Of a DNA stretch of 64,000 nucleotides, positions 35,933-44,249 are shown in pieces. This DNA comes from an uncultured Lentisphaeria bacterium. GTDB lineage: Bacteria > Verrucomicrobiota > Lentisphaeria > Victivallales > Victivallaceae. A program made the position numbers and the translations under genes. How positions within the stretch are numbered: position 1 is the stretch's first letter; each line of letters begins with the position of its first letter. Below the pieces are notes generated by a model. That model searched no databases, was not told the DNA's origin, and saw only the letters and a list, made by a program, of their open reading frames with translations. Where the stretch lies: contig CASFVA010000051.1 in the NCBI GenBank assembly GCA_949298075.1, positions 41,748 to 105,747 on the forward strand, written 5' to 3'.

Positions 35933-38900
35933 CTACTCAATATATTCAATACTGCGAACCGCGAGTCGTCCGTTCTGGGGATTGCGGGAGAAGGTCACCA
36001 GCATTTTCACCTCACCGGTAATCTCATCAAAATATACCGGCAATCCGTCGTCGGTCGACTGGTCGTTATCCATGTCAAATCGGCCAATCCGGCAGTTCCT
36101 GGAAACCGTTTCCACCTTTCCCTGATAAGTATAAGGCCGGGTTACATTGACATCCCCGCCGGTTCCACCGATGTCATTGATGGTCTGGGCCAGAATAATC
36201 GCCCGGATTGTCGTCGGCAAACCACCGCGTGCGGTAGTCAAGGCAATGAATTTACCGATAAGTTCTTCCTGACCGGCATCGGTTTTCTGAATGCTGCTGT
36301 CGCTTAACTTAATCAGTTCCTGCCACAGTTTTTCCCCCTGATCGCCCTGCAGGATTCCGGCACGGTTGGTCAACCCAGTAAATTTCATCAACTCCTCCGC
36401 AGCATTGGCCACGTCGGAAGCGGTTAATTGCCTGGCCGGCGCAGTTACCGCCGTACTGAATTCACGCTTGGTATCACTGAATGTGCGCAAGTCCTCTCCA
36501 ACCAGAATATTGGTCAACAAGGCCCGGGCCATCTGCTGATTGCCGGTGGTGTCATTTGCATTGCTGAGCATGTTGATGTCAACTTTGCCATAGCTGCGTG
36601 CGTAAGGCGTCATCTTAATCTGGTCAAGAATAGCGCCATCACCATCGGCATACGAAGTTCCGCTTTCTTCCCACTTATCGTTGCCAATCGCCTTGTGCGG
36701 GAAAGACTCCGCAGCCTTTATATTGATGGTTTCCCAGGCGGCGCCGCGATGAATCGCGCCGATCTCCCAAGGACTCTGCATCGGTTTGTTGCGAATGAAG
36801 GCAGTGGAAATACCGGTTTTATTGGTTGAATCCCAAGCTGGATCGGTTACCGTTTCCGGATCAAATTCACCTTCGTTCAGAGGGCCGGGAGCGCTGGGAT
36901 TCGACTGTGAATTAACCTTCCCGGTTACCGCAGTCAGGGAATTCTTCAGAGTGTCACTCTCGACAAATGACGCGGTAACGCTCATCGGAACATCGGCCCC
37001 GGCATCCATCCATTTGAAAACCGGGTCAAAAATCCAGTCCGACTTTTTGTAGTCCGCGGCCAAAGTACCGGTTTTTGCATAGTCCACTTTAATATTGAGA
37101 TTCTGCCTCGGATCTTTGACCTCCATGCCGCCAATCATGAAAAGCTGATTGTGAGCAGTTCCAACCGAACTGTCAACCTTGATTTCCTTGGCGTCAGAAT
37201 TAAATGTCACCTCTGCATCCTGCTTATTGGTAAAGTCAACATTGTTGCTGCCATCATTGAGCATCAACGGACCAGCGGTAAACTTGAAACTGTCTGACTC
37301 CACATTAACAGTGTATGAAGTAACTTCAATGCTGTCGGCAAGCAGGGTCGGCTGTTTGGCACGGCACGCGCTCTCAATATCACTGCGGGAGATGAGAACA
37401 GAATTGTCTTCAGCCGGAAATTCCTCCAGATCGACACTCCCGAAATAATATCCTCCGGAAGAGGTAAAGCTGTTTATAATGCCATCTTTGGCATTGGCCA
37501 TTGAAAACGTTTTGGAGCCAGATGTGGCAACAGTGGTGGTGTCTGTCACCGGATTGCCGTCAGCACCGCTGTACTGAAACTTCACACTGCATTCGCCGGA
37601 GGCCGCCATTTCCATGGAGGCCAAGCGGGCCGACAGGCTGTACGTTCCGGAAACATCGCCATATATGTCGATCAGCTCCGCTGCAATGGTCGGAACAATT
37701 TTCACCTTGAGATTACAATCATCCACAACAGTGCGCACCGATCCGCCAATGCCAAGCTCATTGATGTACAATGTCCTTTCATTCCCGGAGTAGTTCACGC
37801 TGCTGTCCAGAGTCCAGCTGCTGGCCTGGGGTTCGGCCGTCGGTATCGAGTCATCATCGCAGTAATCGTTGAAATTAGCAGCCACCTGCTTACGACGGTT
37901 GACCAGTGAATCGAAGGACTCCGGTGAATCGCCAATCCGGCGCAAAAAAGGCAGTCCGCCGGGTGATGACTGCTTGCCGTCGGAACCGGTTTCCGGATAA
38001 TCGTCCCGATCACCTTCCAGATAACTGGCATTATCCACCGTCAAGTGCTGACTTAAGAGGGCGTCTGTGTTTTCATTGCCGGTGGCGCCATTAAACCGTG
38101 CATACCAGCTGTCGGAATCCAGCAGATTACCGACATTAAAACGGTGATACATCAATTCGTCTTCACTGTCATAATAGGCTTCAATGGCTTCGGGTTGATT
38201 GCCCTCTGCAAACCAACGCATAAACCACTGCTGGGTTTCTGCTTCCTCCAACTTTGGCAGGTCATTTTTGTAGGCCATAAAAAACGAAGCAAAGGAATTT
38301 GGTATGACCTTGGCATCAGTAAATAAGGTCTTCCAGCGGGTAGGACTACCGGAGTCAAGATAGCTCACGTCATTGATGTACAGTTCCTCAATGTCCTTGC
38401 CGCGGCGATTGGCCCAAGGAACCATTTTGTCATCTGTGACCTCGGGCTCATTTTCCACCGCTCCACCCAACACAGCAGCAAGATTAATCCGCCCGCTCGG
38501 CAATACCCGGTAGGCAATCCGCCCAATAATCCGACCGTCCGAAGCATCTCCGGAACCTTCCGATATGCCGCTTTTGATATAAATCCACTGCGCCTTTTCC
38601 GAATCGGTATCAGGCTCTTCAAATTTATAGGATCCGATATACCACAATTTTTCCTTTAGCTGATCCAGATACTCGTCATTGGTTGAGTCAGAATAACTGC
38701 GAATTGAGGTAAAATCATCGGCCGCCAACATGCTGGAAGAACTGCCATCTCCGCCGTCAGAGTTCACCAGTTTGTTCTGAAAAATCATGATGGCCATAGC
38801 CACCCGATTAATCGCGGTCTGCGCCAAAGTCTTGGCCTGAGTCCGGTTGCCATTGTTGGCTGCCACCTTTTGCGACAGCAACGCTGAACTTACAAAAGCC

Positions 38901-38992
38901 AGCCCCAGAACCAGAAGCAGCGATAAAATACCCAAGGCAAAAACAAGCGCAACGCCGCGTTCGTCTGAGCTGTGCAGTTTCATATTTTTCAT
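35933..38992 (-). CDS. very large PilX/GspK-like protein
   Basis: 1019 residues. The N-terminus is a prepilin-like or PilX-like anchor: short basic segment, RGVALVFALGILSLLLVLGLAFVSSALLSQ, and then TQAKTLAQTAINRVAMAI. The rest is a large D/S/N/G-rich extracytoplasmic region with no recognised domain. It is the last gene of a four-gene pseudopilin cassette, the position occupied by GspK/PilX. GspK proteins are normally about 300-350 residues, so roughly 700 residues are extra. It probably caps or decorates a type II secretion or type IV pilus-like fibre. Confidence 0.75.
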   Translation of the reverse strand: MKNMKLHSSDERGVALVFALGILSLLLVLGLAFVSSALLSQKVAANNGNRTQAKTLAQTAINRVAMAIMIFQNKLVNSDGGDGSSSSMLAADDFTSIRSYSDSTNDEYLDQLKEKLWYIGSYKFEEPDTDSEKAQWIYIKSGISEGSGDASDGRIIGRIAYRVLPSGRINLAAVLGGAVENEPEVTDDKMVPWANRRGKDIEELYINDVSYLDSGSPTRWKTLFTDAKVIPNSFASFFMAYKNDLPKLEEAETQQWFMRWFAEGNQPEAIEAYYDSEDELMYHRFNVGNLLDSDSWYARFNGATGNENTDALLSQHLTVDNASYLEGDRDDYPETGSDGKQSSPGGLPFLRRIGDSPESFDSLVNRRKQVAANFNDYCDDDSIPTAEPQASSWTLDSSVNYSGNERTLYINELGIGGSVRTVVDDCNLKVKIVPTIAAELIDIYGDVSGTYSLSARLASMEMAASGECSVKFQYSGADGNPVTDTTTVATSGSKTFSMANAKDGIINSFTSSGGYYFGSVDLEEFPAEDNSVLISRSDIESACRAKQPTLLADSIEVTSYTVNVESDSFKFTAGPLMLNDGSNNVDFTNKQDAEVTFNSDAKEIKVDSSVGTAHNQLFMIGGMEVKDPRQNLNIKVDYAKTGTLAADYKKSDWIFDPVFKWMDAGADVPMSVTASFVESDTLKNSLTAVTGKVNSQSNPSAPGPLNEGEFDPETVTDPAWDSTNKTGISTAFIRNKPMQSPWEIGAIHRGAAWETINIKAAESFPHKAIGNDKWEESGTSYADGDGAILDQIKMTPYARSYGKVDINMLSNANDTTGNQQMARALLTNILVGEDLRTFSDTKREFSTAVTAPARQLTASDVANAAEELMKFTGLTNRAGILQGDQGEKLWQELIKLSDSSIQKTDAGQEELIGKFIALTTARGGLPTTIRAIILAQTINDIGGTGGDVNVTRPYTYQGKVETVSRNCRIGRFDMDNDQSTDDGLPVYFDEITGEVKMLVTFSRNPQNGRLAVRSIEYIE

Positions 38993-39013
38993 AGCTGTTA
39001 ACTCCGAAGACTG

Positions 39014-39778
39014 TTATTCCTGACGCCACCGTTCACCGATAAAGACCGTCCTGGAAAAAATCCGTTCATGCTGTTTGCGGAAATCTTTTTTTGCATCGGT
39101 TCCATCGATTTCATTCATTGTGTCATAACTGTCTTTATCCATGAGCCCCATTCTGATTTCAATCAGCTGCGGAGGATACCCCATGTCCTGCCTGAAGCCG
39201 GCATCCTGGCTCTCGTCTATGATGTATGGAATGAAATCCAGCGACGTAACCCGGCGCACGATTGGCAACTGCCGGGAGGAGGAATCATCCAGAATCGACC
39301 GGAGGTTGGAGTTGCGCGTCGACCACGCTTGGGTGGGGTTGTCCACATAGGGCGGAAAGAACTTGTAATAGTCATCATGACTGGTCTGAACAATATTGGC
39401 CGTTAACCGGTCTCCGTTGCGCCAGAGCTTCACGAAACTCACGGATACCGGATCGTCGGTGTTGCCAAGCAGGTCGCTCTTCAGCGAAGTGGCAAAATAC
39501 AACGCGTCATTACGCGGATCCCCGGTTTCATTGGATGGATCGAGATCAAACAGAAAATCCCCATCTTCCGAATAATAGGTTGCCATCAGCATGCTGGACA
39601 TAATATCCATGGCGACCCGGGCGTCAGCATATAAGTCATTGTTCTGTCCGCCTCCGGTCACCAACCGCTGGGCCCCACTGAAAAATTGCATGACCAGCAG
39701 CAGTATGAGCGAAAAAACCCCCATTGCAACCAGTAATTCCACCAGAGTGAATTTACGCGATATTTTACGATCAACCAT
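39014..39778 (-). CDS. minor pseudopilin, GspJ/PilW-like
   Basis: 254 residues with a class III leader (KFTLVELLVAMGVFSLILLLVMQFF, glutamate at +5 after the cleavage site) and an extracytoplasmic domain with conserved YADARVAMDIMSSMLMA. The ATG at 39778 has GGAG 8 nt upstream; an ATG at 39784 overlapping the previous stop (TGATG) is the alternative. Confidence 0.8.
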   Translation of the reverse strand: MVDRKISRKFTLVELLVAMGVFSLILLLVMQFFSGAQRLVTGGGQNNDLYADARVAMDIMSSMLMATYYSEDGDFLFDLDPSNETGDPRNDALYFATSLKSDLLGNTDDPVSVSFVKLWRNGDRLTANIVQTSHDDYYKFFPPYVDNPTQAWSTRNSNLRSILDDSSSRQLPIVRRVTSLDFIPYIIDESQDAGFRQDMGYPPQLIEIRMGLMDKDSYDTMNEIDGTDAKKDFRKQHERIFSRTVFIGERWRQE

Positions 39779-39783
39779 TTCCA

Positions 39784-40419
39784 TCACTCCGTGGTGTCAA
39801 GGGCTTTGGCAAACTTATCATTGAAAATTTCCAAACGGAAATAACGTTTTTCACGTTCGTCATAAGGCATCTCCGCCGGCCAGCTCAGTTCCAGACACAA
39901 TGCCTTGCAATATTTTTCGTAATCTTTGGGCTTGCTGGCTTTTACCTGCTCAAACTTCACAGAACTGGGATCGAAGTAATACATGTCATCAAAGTCACCC
40001 TGCCACGCCTGAACCACCATGGCAAAATCCTCGATGTCATTGCCATCATCATCCTGCGACAACTGTCGGAAAAGGTAAACGCCATTTCCTTTGCGAATAA
40101 CACGCTCACCTTTATGCGAACTGGAATTAAAGTCATCGTATTCGGCTTTCGAATCGGGATAGGACGAGGGAAGATTAAATCCGGACGTTCTGACTCCATC
40201 ATCAGTCCACTGCGAAGCCACTCCCGCCTGCAGAAAACCCAGCATATATTCGGCAATGTCAGCGAGGTTGTTTTCCGCAACCGCAGTTTTATTGGCATTG
40301 ACACCCACCGGAAACAGCACCATAACGCTGGAAATTCCGATACTCAAAACCGCCAGCGCCAATGTAATTTCAATCATATTGAAGCCGCGGCGAACCAACT
40401 TCCGTGCGTTAATACGCAT
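39784..40419 (-). CDS. minor pseudopilin, GspI/PilV-like
   Basis: 211 residues. The prepilin motif is RGFNMIEITLALAVLSIGISSVMVLFP, typical of PilV/GspI (MIEITLALAVL). The start at 40419 has GGGAGGG 8 nt upstream and lies 11 nt inside the preceding gene, so translation is coupled. Confidence 0.8.
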   Translation of the reverse strand: MRINARKLVRRGFNMIEITLALAVLSIGISSVMVLFPVGVNANKTAVAENNLADIAEYMLGFLQAGVASQWTDDGVRTSGFNLPSSYPDSKAEYDDFNSSSHKGERVIRKGNGVYLFRQLSQDDDGNDIEDFAMVVQAWQGDFDDMYYFDPSSVKFEQVKASKPKDYEKYCKALCLELSWPAEMPYDEREKRYFRLEIFNDKFAKALDTTE

Positions 40420-41176
40420 AGTCGACCCTCCCGGTATATTTGCTGATCTGCAGAACCTTGATGTCAGTCGGATTGCCATCCTTATCAACCGATCTGAATT
40501 CAAAATCGTCATCGCCGCTGTCCAAGGCCTCGGAGACATATAAATAAACGTAAGTATCGTCTATTCCGACCAATCCGCCATAGGGCGAAAACACCAGCGC
40601 GCAACCATAACGGGTTTCACCGGCCCCATCACCGTTGTAATTGGCGATATCCAAAAGATCGCTGCCTTCAAATTTGGAAGAAATGTCCATGTCCTTAACT
40701 TCAAGGCCATCGCCGGATTCAACCTCAGGGGTGTCGGAACTGCTACGTTCCACTTTCAACAGTCTGGCTCCTTCCGCCGGCGGTTTCCATTCCGACTCGG
40801 GAATCCAGCGGACAAATTTGTATTGGCCGCCGCTGTCCTTGTTAACAACCGCCATCCGGAATCCTCCGAGACACAAAGCCCGATTCACCGTCGAATTACT
40901 GTCATTGGCGTATGAATAGGACGAGCCCTTGCGGACTTTTTCCCATTGATCAGAATTTTTCGATCGATCATTGGGGAAGATGATCGCGACATATTCACGC
41001 CGGCTGACCGCATGCGACTGGGCTTGCTCCAAGCCAAGCTTGATATTGGCGGCCAGTTCGTTGACCCGATTTCCGGCCATCATTCGGCTGAACGCCGGTG
41101 CCACCAGCCCGATCAGCAGGCTGATCAGACCGATCACCACCAGCAGTTCAATCAAAGTGAATCTGTTTCGCGTCAT
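40409..41176 (-). CDS. pseudopilin, GspH/FimT-like
   Basis: 255 residues. Leader [23 protein letters not shown], then the GspH-type helix ANIKLGLEQAQSHAVSRREYVAIIF. First gene of the cassette, behind its own promoter. The soluble part is longer than in FimT and rich in D, G and S like the rest of the set. Confidence 0.82.
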   Translation of the reverse strand: MTRNRFTLIELLVVIGLISLLIGLVAPAFSRMMAGNRVNELAANIKLGLEQAQSHAVSRREYVAIIFPNDRSKNSDQWEKVRKGSSYSYANDSNSTVNRALCLGGFRMAVVNKDSGGQYKFVRWIPESEWKPPAEGARLLKVERSSSDTPEVESGDGLEVKDMDISSKFEGSDLLDIANYNGDGAGETRYGCALVFSPYGGLVGIDDTYVYLYVSEALDSGDDDFEFRSVDKDGNPTDIKVLQISKYTGRVDYAY

Positions 41177-41204
41177 GAGTTCCCCCGAGGAATTAATGCT
41201 CAGT

Positions 41205-41238
41205 CACTATATTATAGTGTAAATTGCCGTTTTTTCAA
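41205..41238 (-). promoter_or_regulatory. promoter and inverted repeat of the pseudopilin cassette
   Basis: On the minus strand TTGAAA (41238-41233), 16-nt spacer, TATAAT (41216-41211). The -10 lies inside the inverted repeat CACTAT-att-ATAGTG (41205-41219), which could be an operator. Confidence 0.7.
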
Positions 41239-41278
41239 TAGTCACGCAAAAAAAACGGTTTTTTTTTTGAAAAAACAC

Positions 41279-42367
41279 CTATGAACGCCGCAGCCAGGCT
41301 TCCACAAAGCGGTCAAGATCGCCGTCCAGAACCCCGGAGGTATCGCTGGTCTCCACCTCGGTGCGGAGGTCTTTCACCATCTGATACGGTTGGAGCACAT
41401 AACTGCGGATCTGACTGCCCCAGCCGTTTTCCGCCTGATCGTCCCGGGCGGCATCGGCCGCACTGCGCCGTTTGGCCTCTTCAAGCTCATACAGACGGGC
41501 TTTGAGCATTTTCATCGCCGTCGCCCGGTTTTTATGCTGGGAACGTTCATTCTGACAGCTGACCACTATCCCCGTCGGCAGGTGGGTGATGCGAACCGCA
41601 CTGTCAGTGGTGTTGACGTGCTGGCCGCCGGCTCCGCTGGAGCGATAAGTGTCAATGCGCAGATCCGCCTCATTGATTTCCACATCAATATCGTCGTCCA
41701 GTTCAGGATAGACCTCCACGGAGGAAAAGCTCGTATGCCGCCTGGCATTGCTGTCAAAAGGCGAAATCCGCACCAGCCGGTGGACTCCGCGTTCCGACTT
41801 GATATAGCCGTAGGCAAATTCTCCGGTGACATGCAACGTCACACTTTTGATGCCGGCCTCTTCACCAGGCTGAAGATCAATGATTTCGTCTTTCCAGTTT
41901 TTGCGCTCGAAATAACGCCTATACATGCGCAACAACATGCCGGCCCAGTCACAGGACTCGGTACCGCCTGCACCGGCATGAATGGACATATAAAAATTGT
42001 TGCGGTCAAACTGTCCCGACAGGAAGCTCACAATCTCCAGCTGATCCAGCTTTTTAAGAATATCATGACAGGAACTCTCACATTCTGCCAGAAAGTCTTC
42101 ATCTTCGGCAGCCAGTTCCAGTGCAGTTTGAAAATTTTCGAACTCCGCCGTCAGCTTGCGATACGGTTCAATAACATTGCGACAGGCAGACAACGCCGCC
42201 ACGGTATTTTGGGCGCTCTCCTTGTTATTCCAGAAATCGGGGGCATTCATCCGCCCCTCCAGTTCAGCCTGCTCCCGTTTGCGATCGTCAATATGCAGAA
42301 AATCCCCCAAACCGGCAATCCGGTTCTGCAAATCGCGCTCCGCCGCTTTCAATTCTTCAATCGTCAT
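41279..42367 (-). CDS. prfB: peptide chain release factor 2
   Basis: 362 residues from ATG 42367. The stop-codon reading SPF motif (RISPFDSNARRHTSFSSVEV) identifies RF2 and GGQ sits in SSGAGGQHVNTTDSAVR. It releases chains at UGA and UAA. The reading frame is continuous through the region where most bacteria carry the CUU-UGA programmed frameshift: here the codons run through GLGDFLHIDDRKRE with no stop. The ATG overlaps the nifU stop (ATGA). Last gene of the operon that starts with hom. Confidence 0.96.
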   Translation of the reverse strand: MTIEELKAAERDLQNRIAGLGDFLHIDDRKREQAELEGRMNAPDFWNNKESAQNTVAALSACRNVIEPYRKLTAEFENFQTALELAAEDEDFLAECESSCHDILKKLDQLEIVSFLSGQFDRNNFYMSIHAGAGGTESCDWAGMLLRMYRRYFERKNWKDEIIDLQPGEEAGIKSVTLHVTGEFAYGYIKSERGVHRLVRISPFDSNARRHTSFSSVEVYPELDDDIDVEINEADLRIDTYRSSGAGGQHVNTTDSAVRITHLPTGIVVSCQNERSQHKNRATAMKMLKARLYELEEAKRRSAADAARDDQAENGWGSQIRSYVLQPYQMVKDLRTEVETSDTSGVLDGDLDRFVEAWLRRS

Positions 42368-42954
42368 TGTTTTGCCGACTCCAGTTTCCACATGTCGTCC
42401 AGCAGGTGCTGGATATCCCCCAGGCAGGCCCCGCAGGCCCCTCCGGCTTTGCAATAGTTGGTGACTTCTTCAGCTTTATGCAGATTGTTTTCCCGGGCAA
42501 CCTTGAGAATCTTCACGTCGGTAACGCCAAAACACTTGCAGACAATCCGCCCCTCATGGTCCTCATTCTGCTCAAACGGGTTGGGCTCGCCCCGGTAATC
42601 GGCGATCGCCGCCTGCAACGCCTCCATACCCATGACGGAGCAGTGCATTTTAGCTTCCGGAAGAGTTCCAAGCAGTTTGACAATGTCCTGATTGGTCACC
42701 TTGGCGGCTTCGTCCAAAGTCATTCCCTTAATTAATTCAGTCAGGGCCGAACTGGAGGCTATCGCGCTCGCGCATCCGAAAGTACGGAATTTGACATCGG
42801 CGATCCGTCCCTGATCGTCCAGCTTGAATGTAAGTTTAAGCGCATCGCCGCAGGCGGCGTTGCCAACTTCTCCAACCCCGTCCGGATTTTCGATTTCTCC
42901 GACATTGCGCGGATTCATGAAATGATCCATCACCTTGTCAGTGTAATTCCACAT
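42364..42954 (-). CDS. nifU: NifU-type Fe-S scaffold with BFD-like [2Fe-2S] domain
   Basis: 196 residues. The IscU/NifU scaffold domain has its three cysteines in GNAACGD, FGCASAIASSS and MHCSVMG. A BFD-like domain follows with CKCFGV and YCKAGGACGAC. The C-terminal Nfu domain of classic NifU is missing. It assembles and transfers Fe-S clusters. No nifS/iscS gene is adjacent; it is embedded between a hypothetical gene and prfB. Confidence 0.93.
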   Translation of the reverse strand: MWNYTDKVMDHFMNPRNVGEIENPDGVGEVGNAACGDALKLTFKLDDQGRIADVKFRTFGCASAIASSSALTELIKGMTLDEAAKVTNQDIVKLLGTLPEAKMHCSVMGMEALQAAIADYRGEPNPFEQNEDHEGRIVCKCFGVTDVKILKVARENNLHKAEEVTNYCKAGGACGACLGDIQHLLDDMWKLESAKQ

Positions 42955-44214
42955 CTATTTACCCTCCTCTGAAATTTTCAACGCCTCAGTTTTGACTGCG
43001 GCTGAATTCTTTTGCTGTCGGATGCGGCTACGCTCGCCCGCCTTTGCCAGCGCGGAACGCACCAACGCCGTCGCGGCCGGATCGGCAAGCTCCCGGCGGG
43101 AGAGCATTCCCTCCAGATAAAAAAACACCAGCGGATGCGAAGCCGCGTTGGCGGTCAGAGAACGAAATGCCGCCGCAGTCAACAGGAAATTGCCGAATTT
43201 GCGTCGTTCTTCCGCCGTCAACTCATTTCCCCGTTCCCGAACCTGTTCCGCCGTCATGATTTCCCGCCGTTTCAACTCATTGACAATTTTCAGCAGCGGC
43301 TCCCGCCGTCCTCCGGTAAAAAACTCCATCCACAACAAATCAAGATCCCGGGGTTCTTTCACCGTTGCCACCGGATTCAGCGGATTCTCATTGCCAACCT
43401 TTTCCAAAAACAGCCGGGTAACCGGATCTATCTTCAATTTTTTCTCCTTGTCGGGATCCACTCCGGCAGCGTTAAGCAGCAGCGCGACATACTGCTTGAA
43501 CACGTCCTCCTCCAAAGCAGCCGCCATTTCAACCAACGGCTCCCTCAGCTGCGGATTATTGCGGAGGATGGCGGCAAATCCAGACAGAAACAATTCCGGA
43601 AAAGCATTGCGCTTACGGCGCAGTTCCGGTTCAAGCGCAAAAAAACCCCGCAACGCTGCAAAAAAGCGTTCCGGATGCGGCTCCCGATAATATGTCATCA
43701 AATAGCGGGAGAGCTCGGATGAGGTCATTGTTCCCGAATCATATGCCGGCTCAGACAACCTGAATTTAATGCTGCGCTCAATCGCCTTGGGTTCGTTGCG
43801 GTCATGGACCACGACTTCCAGGGTATAATCACCCAGCGGCTCATCCTCATCCAGCGTCACCGTAAAATAAGACTGGGAGCAAAAAAACTCGTTGCTTCGG
43901 CATTTGCCGCGCACGCCGATAATATCTTTGGACAGTTCAACTGTCGAACCATCCGGTTTACGCAGAAGCGCACTCCAGCTCACATCTGCTTCGCCGGATT
44001 TTATCGACGGCCGCATAACGAACAAATACAGACCAAACGGCTGGTTTCTGACCACCGTCGAAGTTGTCGGCACATGCGGCGGTCTGCCCGTGGGAATAAA
44101 CTTGAACTGGTCGTGAATGTTGGCGGCCAGAGACACCGCCGGCCTGGCTTCAATGGCAGAAGACGCCACCGTCGCCATTATCATTACCGCAAACGCCAAC
44201 CAGTTCCAATTCAT
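42955..44214 (-). CDS. hypothetical secreted protein
   Basis: 419 residues starting at MNWNWLAFAVM, where GGAGGGGG is directly upstream; the longer frame to 44253 is unlikely. Signal peptide to about residue 22, a beta-rich region with VRNQPFGLYLFVMRPS and GDYTLEVVVHDR (like a carbohydrate-binding or Ig-type fold), then a largely helical C-terminal half. I do not recognise the family. It is co-transcribed between proS and nifU. Confidence 0.75.
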   Translation of the reverse strand: MNWNWLAFAVMIMATVASSAIEARPAVSLAANIHDQFKFIPTGRPPHVPTTSTVVRNQPFGLYLFVMRPSIKSGEADVSWSALLRKPDGSTVELSKDIIGVRGKCRSNEFFCSQSYFTVTLDEDEPLGDYTLEVVVHDRNEPKAIERSIKFRLSEPAYDSGTMTSSELSRYLMTYYREPHPERFFAALRGFFALEPELRRKRNAFPELFLSGFAAILRNNPQLREPLVEMAAALEEDVFKQYVALLLNAAGVDPDKEKKLKIDPVTRLFLEKVGNENPLNPVATVKEPRDLDLLWMEFFTGGRREPLLKIVNELKRREIMTAEQVRERGNELTAEERRKFGNFLLTAAAFRSLTANAASHPLVFFYLEGMLSRRELADPAATALVRSALAKAGERSRIRQQKNSAAVKTEALKISEEGK

Positions 44215-44249
44215 ACCCCCTCCGGATTGTCCACCACAACTCTGCCGCG

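Noticed and set aside
41227..41270. CCGTTTTTT..AAAAAACGG followed by ten T on the plus strand, terminator-like
   Set aside because: No plus-strand gene ends here and it overlaps the -35 of the pseudopilin promoter; the A/T symmetry is probably incidental, with at most a weak role at the prfB end.
41390..42457. 355-codon plus-strand open frame
   Set aside because: Antisense to prfB; sequence composition is that of a reverse-strand shadow.
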